Assembly (NCBI GenBank): GCA_905221295.1
Contig: CAJNCP010000001.1
Location: forward strand, 62,001 to 126,000
DNA: 64,000 nucleotides
Reading direction: 5' to 3'
DNA from: a bacterium
Lineage (GTDB): Bacteria; Bacillota; Bacilli; Lactobacillales; Streptococcaceae
Shown here: in pieces, positions 59,642 through 64,000 of the stretch
How the letters are laid out: every line of letters begins with the position of its first letter
Numbering within the stretch: position 1 is the stretch's first letter
Program-made: the position numbers and the translations under genes
The notes under the pieces: model-generated
The model's database searches: none
What the model was told of the DNA's origin: nothing
The model's input: only the letters and a program-made list of their open reading frames with translations

Positions 59642-59985
59642 AGTCTACTTGATTGCAAAGCAATCTAAGTAGACTACGGCAAGTCCTATTAGACTTGCTT
59701 AACTGCCTCACTAACTACGTTTGGCAAATAGAATCGATTTGCAAACTCCGTGTCGTAGTGTAAAATCGGCTTACCGAAACGCTTCACTAGGAAAAATCCA
59801 CGAATATTATCGATTCGTGGATTTTTCCGTCGTAACGGGTAGAAAGTTGGCTAGCAACCTGCCTTACTAATTCATCAGCGAAAATAATCGTTTTCGCCTC
59901 TTTGTGTCTACTAATCAGTATGGCATTTTACTTAAATGCTTCGTAAGAAAATCCCACGAATGGTTTCGATTCGCGGGATTTTTCT
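59642..59985. repeat. Hairpin array: six stem-loops, four of them in a diverged ~155 bp tandem duplication
   Basis: The ~630 bases between prfC and the adhesin gene hold no credible gene. Six stem-loops follow one another: 59642-59675, 59679-59698, 59724-59742, 59790-59828 (16 bp perfect stem), 59878-59897 and 59947-59983. The third/fourth and fifth/sixth are two copies of one unit with a period of 155-156 bases; their stem sequences differ but still pair. All four loops end in TCG (AGAATCG, ATTATCG, TAATCG, GGTTTCG). The fourth and sixth carry T runs and can act as terminators. The rest, to 60179, is AT-rich with no feature I can assign. Confidence 0.75.
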
Positions 59986-60179
59986 ATATTTTGAATAAAA
60001 ATTAATTCTCTGAGTAATTGGAATTAGTTACTCAATTTTTTAAGCATTTAGAAATGGTTAGAAAATAAATAAAATATATTAACAGGGCAAAAAATGAAGA
60101 TTATATTGAAAAAACAGAATAATTTTGAAATAAAGTTATTTTTGAAATCATTTTCTTTCTTTAGGATATATTATAGATA

Positions 60180-60208
60180 TTGAATTGTCGATATATTTGG
60201 TATATAAT
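60180..60208 (+). promoter_or_regulatory. Promoter of the serine-rich repeat adhesin gene
   Basis: TTGAAT, 17 bases, TATAAT, with a leader of about 45 bases before the start codon. Confidence 0.75.
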
Positions 60209-60262
60209 AAGAAGATAGTATTTTATAGGTGAATAGATCTTTTTCAAGTTGAGGGGATGAAC

Positions 60263-63200
60263 ATGTTTTTTAGACGCCAGAAGGGTGAATATAGAGAAAC
60301 AGACCGTGTAACTCGGTTCAAATTAATCAAATCAGGGAAGCATTGGCTACGGGCCTCGACTTCCCTTTTTGGCTTATTTAAGGTGATGCGTGGAAGTGCG
60401 GATACGAGCCAAGTAAAGACAGAAATGGTTGAAAAGCAAGAAGGTCAGAAGTTGACCGGCTTGGATGTCTTGAAAGGGATAGCAACTACGGGAACGATCT
60501 TAGGTGGTTTTGCTGCGACGCAAACGCGTGTTTATGCCAATGATGCAGTCGCTGTTGAAAAGACTGTCGAATCAAAAGATACCCTGGCGACGAGAGATTC
60601 AGTAGTGCTGGGGACGACACAGGATCATCAAGATGCCGCTAGCTTGTCTCTGTCTACCAGTCAAAGCCAGTCATTGTCAGAATTCAATTCGCAGAGCGCC
60701 AGTCAATCTGCCTCTACGAGCCAGTCTATCAGTGCCTCAAACTCTTCTAGCGTGAGCCAGTCGATGAGCCAATCTGCTTCTACTAGTCAATCCTTGGCAA
60801 ACAGTCAAAGTGTAACTGCTAGTTCAAGTGAATCCCTTGGAACACAGAAACAAGCGAATAGTGGTCTGTCAGAGAGAGCTTCAGTTGGTGTTCAAAGTCA
60901 GTACCAAGCAAGTGAGTCAGCTCGGGAGACAGTGAAAGAATCACAACCTTCAAAAGAATTAAAAGAAGTTGATTTCTCTACAGAATCCTTGCCTCAAAGT
61001 CAGTCTGGTCGTGTAAAGAATGAAGGTGTGACGGCTGAATCGAGTTTCACAATGACTTCTGTAGCCTTGACAGAAAAGCAAAGTGAAGAAAAACGGAAGA
61101 AATTAGAGGCCTTGTCTGCTGAGATTGGGCAATTTCTAGCTCAAGCGCAGGGACTTCCAAACTCGGATGAGGCGATCACGAAGGCTAATCTAGCGAAGAA
61201 TGAGATAGCAGAGGCCTTGAAAGGGGAGGTTTCTAACCTTGCCACTATCCTACAAAAAGCTACAGAAGCTCGAAATAGCATTGCAAATGCTGTGTTACGT
61301 GCCAACTCTGGACTTCGTGACAGCAGAAACGGACAAGCTTTGATCCAAGCTTCAAATACCGCTAGCTTCAGAGCTGCTAGGGATACAGAGAAGCCAGAAC
61401 TTCAGAAAATAACCGTTACAGGTGGCGCAGTTCTAGAAGGACAAAAATTTAAAATTTATCGAGAAGAAAATTTTTCTGCGACCATTGAGTTTACTGATAA
61501 CAGTGGTCGAATTGAACATGCAAAATTTGTTCCTACTGCTGTTCCCGCGGCCTATCCGGCTACTTCAACTGTTGTCTCATTCACTACGAGTAATGGTCAA
61601 AGTATCAGCATGATTGTTCCGACAAATAAACTAGCCAAAGATGGAAATGCTACAGCATCAAATCCTTTCACCGTTTCAATCACGGGTTCTGTTGGAAAAA
61701 ATCAAGCAGTAAATAGTTTGTGGACTCGTTATGTTTTCACCTATGATCAGGAAGGTAATTTTAGCGGAAATACTACTGACGTAGGTCTTGTAAAAGATTT
61801 AACAGCCAACCCTGCCGCAATTCAATTTGAAGTCCATGCTCAGTCTGAAAAGTACGAACCAGCTATCAATGCTGAGGTGAATCGAAACTTTACTCTAACG
61901 GCCAATTCAGGGACTGTTTCTGTTGGTGAAGCCAGTCAGTACATCACGAATGCTACAGGGACGCCAGAATTACCTACTACAGGAATTACTAAGGGAACTA
62001 GAACAACCTATACTTGGAAATCTGGAACCAATACGAATTTGTCTGCTGGTCGGCATATTTTGACAGCGGTGGTAACTTATCCAGATGGAAGTACGGATGA
62101 AGTAGAGATTCCGATTGAGGTTCGCCCTCAGACACCTAGAATTGAGGAACGTTTCCTTAACGAAAAAGGTGGTCTCACAAATCAAGCGATTACGGTAGAT
62201 GGAGTGACTCCAGGTGGAACTGTTACTCTTACAATTGCAGGGGAGACATTCACCAAACAAGCAACGGGGAGCTCGACTAGTGTAACCTTTACTGCAAATG
62301 AGTTGAAGAAGGTATATGATCGTAATGGAGGACGACTTCCTAGTGGACCGGTGACTGCAAGTACGACAGTGGATGGTTTGGTTTCAGATACATTTAATGG
62401 ACAAATCACGCCAAATCAAGCGTCAATTTCAGTAAGTAATAGCCAGTCTGCTTCAGCGAGTTCGAGTCAGTCTGCTTCAGTAAGTAATAGCCAGTCTGCC
62501 TCGGTAAGCGCAAGTGAGTCAGTTTCTGTAAGCTCAAGTCAGTCTGCATCGGTAAGCTCGAGTCAATCCGCATCAGCAAGTTCGAGCCAATCGGCATCAG
62601 TAAGCTCAAGCGAATCCGCATCAGTCAGCTCGAGCCAATCAGCGTCCGTAAGCTCAAGTCAGTCTGCTTCAGCAAGTGCGAGTCGATCAGCATCAGTAAG
62701 CTCCAGCCAATCTGCCTCAGCCAGCGCTAGCCAGTCTGCATCGGTAAGCTCGAGTCAATCCGCATCAGTAAGTTCGAGCCAGTCAGCGTCAGTGAGTGCA
62801 AGTCAGTCTGCATCAGTAAGTTCGAGCCAATCAGCGTCAGTGAGTTCGAGCCAATCCGCATCAGTCAGCTCAAGCGAATCCGCCTCAGTAAGCTCGAGTC
62901 AGTCTGCTTCAGTAAGTTCGAGCCAGTCTGCCTCGGTAAGCGCAAGTGAGTCAGTTTCTGTAAGCTCAAGTCAGTCTGCATCGGTAAGCTCAAGTCAGTC
63001 TGCATCGGTCAGCTCGAGTCAGTCTGCATCGGTCAGCTCGAGTCAATCCGCATCAGCAAGTTCGAGTCAATCCGCATCAGTAAGTTCGAGCCAATCAGCG
63101 TCAGTGAGCTCAAGTCAATCCGCGTCTGTAAGCTCCAGCCAATCTGTATCTATAAGCTCGAGCCAGTCAGCGTCAGTGAGTGCAAGTCAGTCTGCATCGG

Positions 63201-64000
63201 TCAGCTCGAGTCAATCCGCATCAGTAAGTTCGAGCCAATCAGCGTCCGTAAGCTCAAGTCAGTCTGCATCGGTCAGCTCGAATCAATCTGCCTCAGTAAG
63301 CTCGAGCCAATCAGCGTCAGTGAGTGCAAGTCAGTCTGCTTCAGCAAGTGCGAGTCAATCAGCATCGGTGAGTTCGAGCGAATCGGCTTCAGCAAGTTCG
63401 AGTGAATCTGCATCGGTCAGCTCGAGTCAATCCGCCTCAGTAAGTTCGAGCCAATCAGCGTCCGTAAGCTCAAGTCAGTCTGCATCGGTCAGCTCGAGTC
63501 AATCTGCCTCAGTAAGCTCGAGCCAATCAGCGTCAGTGAGTGCAAGTCAGTCTGCTTCAGCAAGTGCGAGTCAATCAGCATCGGTGAGTTCGAGCGAATC
63601 GGCTTCAGCAAGTTCGAGTGAATCTGCATCGGTCAGCTCGAGTCAATCCGCCTCAGTAAGTTCGAGCCAATCAGCGTCAGTGAGCTCAAGTCAATCCGCG
63701 TCTGTAAGCTCCAGCCAATCTGTATCTATAAGCTCGAGCCAGTCAGCGTCAGTGAGTGCAAGTCAGTCTGCATCGGTCAGCTCGAGTCAATCCGCCTCAG
63801 TAAGCTCGAGCCAATCCGCCTCAGTAAGTTCGAGCCAATCAACGTCAGTGAGCTCAAGTCAATCCGCGTCTGTAAGCTCCAGCCAATCTGTATCTATAAG
63901 CTCGAGCCAGTCAGCGTCAGTGAGTGCAAGTCAGTCTGCATCGGTCAGCTCGAGTCAATCCGCCTCAGTAAGCTCGAGCCAATCCGCCTCAGTAAGTTCG
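60263..64000 (+). CDS. Serine-rich repeat glycoprotein adhesin (Fap1-like), N-terminal part, cut by window edge
   Basis: Open from 60263 to the window end (1246 codons, no stop). An in-frame ATG at 60257 directly abuts GAGGGG, so 60263, six bases from it, is preferred. Residues 1-~93 are the long signal peptide of the accessory SecA2/SecY2 route: KLIKSGKHWLR (KxGKxW type), then a glycine-containing hydrophobic core ending VYA. A short serine-rich stretch SRR1 (about 127-190) follows. The binding region (about 191-720) has a helical part at ~268-375, as in the Fap1 NR-alpha domain, then beta-rich domains. SRR2 begins at ~721 with SASVSSSQ-type octads. These proteins are O-glycosylated in the cytoplasm and anchored by LPxTG; that end and the glycosylation/export genes would lie beyond the window. 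Confidence 0.93.
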   Translation, partial: MFFRRQKGEYRETDRVTRFKLIKSGKHWLRASTSLFGLFKVMRGSADTSQVKTEMVEKQEGQKLTGLDVLKGIATTGTILGGFAATQTRVYANDAVAVEKTVESKDTLATRDSVVLGTTQDHQDAASLSLSTSQSQSLSEFNSQSASQSASTSQSISASNSSSVSQSMSQSASTSQSLANSQSVTASSSESLGTQKQANSGLSERASVGVQSQYQASESARETVKESQPSKELKEVDFSTESLPQSQSGRVKNEGVTAESSFTMTSVALTEKQSEEKRKKLEALSAEIGQFLAQAQGLPNSDEAITKANLAKNEIAEALKGEVSNLATILQKATEARNSIANAVLRANSGLRDSRNGQALIQASNTASFRAARDTEKPELQKITVTGGAVLEGQKFKIYREENFSATIEFTDNSGRIEHAKFVPTAVPAAYPATSTVVSFTTSNGQSISMIVPTNKLAKDGNATASNPFTVSITGSVGKNQAVNSLWTRYVFTYDQEGNFSGNTTDVGLVKDLTANPAAIQFEVHAQSEKYEPAINAEVNRNFTLTANSGTVSVGEASQYITNATGTPELPTTGITKGTRTTYTWKSGTNTNLSAGRHILTAVVTYPDGSTDEVEIPIEVRPQTPRIEERFLNEKGGLTNQAITVDGVTPGGTVTLTIAGETFTKQATGSSTSVTFTANELKKVYDRNGGRLPSGPVTASTTVDGLVSDTFNGQITPNQASISVSNSQSASASSSQSASVSNSQSASVSASESVSVSSSQSASVSSSQSASASSSQSASVSSSESASVSSSQSASVSSSQSASASASRSASVSSSQSASASASQSASVSSSQSASVSSSQSASVSASQSASVSSSQSASVSSSQSASVSSSESASVSSSQSASVSSSQSASVSASESVSVSSSQSASVSSSQSASVSSSQSASVSSSQSASASSSQSASVSSSQSASVSSSQSASVSSSQSVSISSSQSASVSASQSASVSSSQSASVSSSQSASVSSSQSASVSSNQSASVSSSQSASVSASQSASASASQSASVSSSESASASSSESASVSSSQSASVSSSQSASVSSSQSASVSSSQSASVSSSQSASVSASQSASASASQSASVSSSESASASSSESASVSSSQSASVSSSQSASVSSSQSASVSSSQSVSISSSQSASVSASQSASVSSSQSASVSSSQSASVSSSQSTSVSSSQSASVSSSQSVSISSSQSASVSASQSASVSSSQSASVSSSQSASVSS
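62423..64000 (+). repeat. SRR2: 24 bp serine-rich repeats with higher-order tandem units
   Basis: The basic unit is 24 bp (S-A-S-V-S-S-S-Q with variants), continuing to the window end. Larger recent duplications are superimposed: a 216 bp unit at 63241-63456 and 63457-63672, and a 168 bp unit at 63664-63831 and 63832-63999, each pair differing at one base by eye. The latter also occurs in part near 63085. Length is likely to vary between strains, and assembly errors are possible. Confidence 0.92.

Noticed and set aside
60094..60183. Short reading frame MKIILKKQNNFEIKLFLK... (29 codons) upstream of the adhesin gene
   Set aside because: Weak ribosome binding site, AT-rich sequence where short frames arise by chance, and its end runs into the -35 box of the adhesin promoter. 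No match to a known signalling peptide family that I recognise.
62423..64000. Regularly spaced short repeats resembling a CRISPR array
   Set aside because: The repeats are contiguous 24 bp in-frame coding units with no unique spacers and no cas genes; they are the serine-rich repeats of the adhesin.

Overview
The window is a chromosomal segment of a mitis-group Streptococcus (S. mitis / S. oralis / S. pneumoniae relatives). Evidence: a class B RNase P RNA, a choline-binding protein with GW repeats, the orphan regulator RitR with Asn in place of the phospho-Asp, MapZ, a mevalonate cluster followed by liaFSR, the fabM-fabT-fabH-acpP-fabK...accA lipid cluster, and a serine-rich repeat adhesin with a KxGKxW-type signal peptide. 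Species cannot be fixed from the sequence alone.

Layout. (1) 1-6558: 3' end of a surface polysaccharide (capsule or receptor polysaccharide) locus: two glycosyltransferases, Wzy polymerase, Wzx flippase, an acyltransferase and UDP-galactopyranose mutase. The first three genes are very AT-rich; a ~365 bp element with IS5-like ends separates them from wzx. (2) 6787-17000: cell wall and division block: pbp1A-recU (minus), ypsA, gpsB, rnpB, an RNA methyltransferase, mapZ, gnd, ritR and a choline-binding protein. (3) 17110-24058: mevalonate operon mvaK1-mvaD-mvaK2-fni, then the LiaFSR envelope-stress system and a DNA alkylation repair protein. (4) 24149-32849: tig; recD2, lepB and rnhC (minus); zapA, cvpA, mutS2. 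(5) 32850-39459: glycine riboswitch with an amino acid:cation symporter, an AhpD-like protein, a TDT-family transporter, T-box-controlled serS, a ManO-like protein and lysC. (6) 39742-50309: the complete type II fatty acid synthesis cluster with its repressor FabT. (7) 50310-52365: accessory cassette with a double-glycine leader peptide gene broken by an in-frame stop and two tandemly duplicated CPBP membrane proteases. (8) 52367-59634: nusB, asp23-like, efp and gatCAB (minus), then a membrane protein and prfC. (9) 59635-64000: an array of hairpins organised as a diverged ~155 bp tandem duplication, then the 5' part of a serine-rich repeat glycoprotein adhesin running off the right edge.

Most of the window is conserved housekeeping sequence. 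The parts that deserve attention are the bacteriocin-like peptide/CPBP cassette at 50.3-52.4 kb, the hairpin array at 59.6-60.0 kb, the recently amplified serine-rich repeats after 62.4 kb, the resistance-type residues in PBP1A and the IS-like element inside the polysaccharide locus. I found no tRNA, rRNA, CRISPR array, intact insertion sequence or prophage. Promoter, terminator and riboswitch calls come from reading the sequence by eye.
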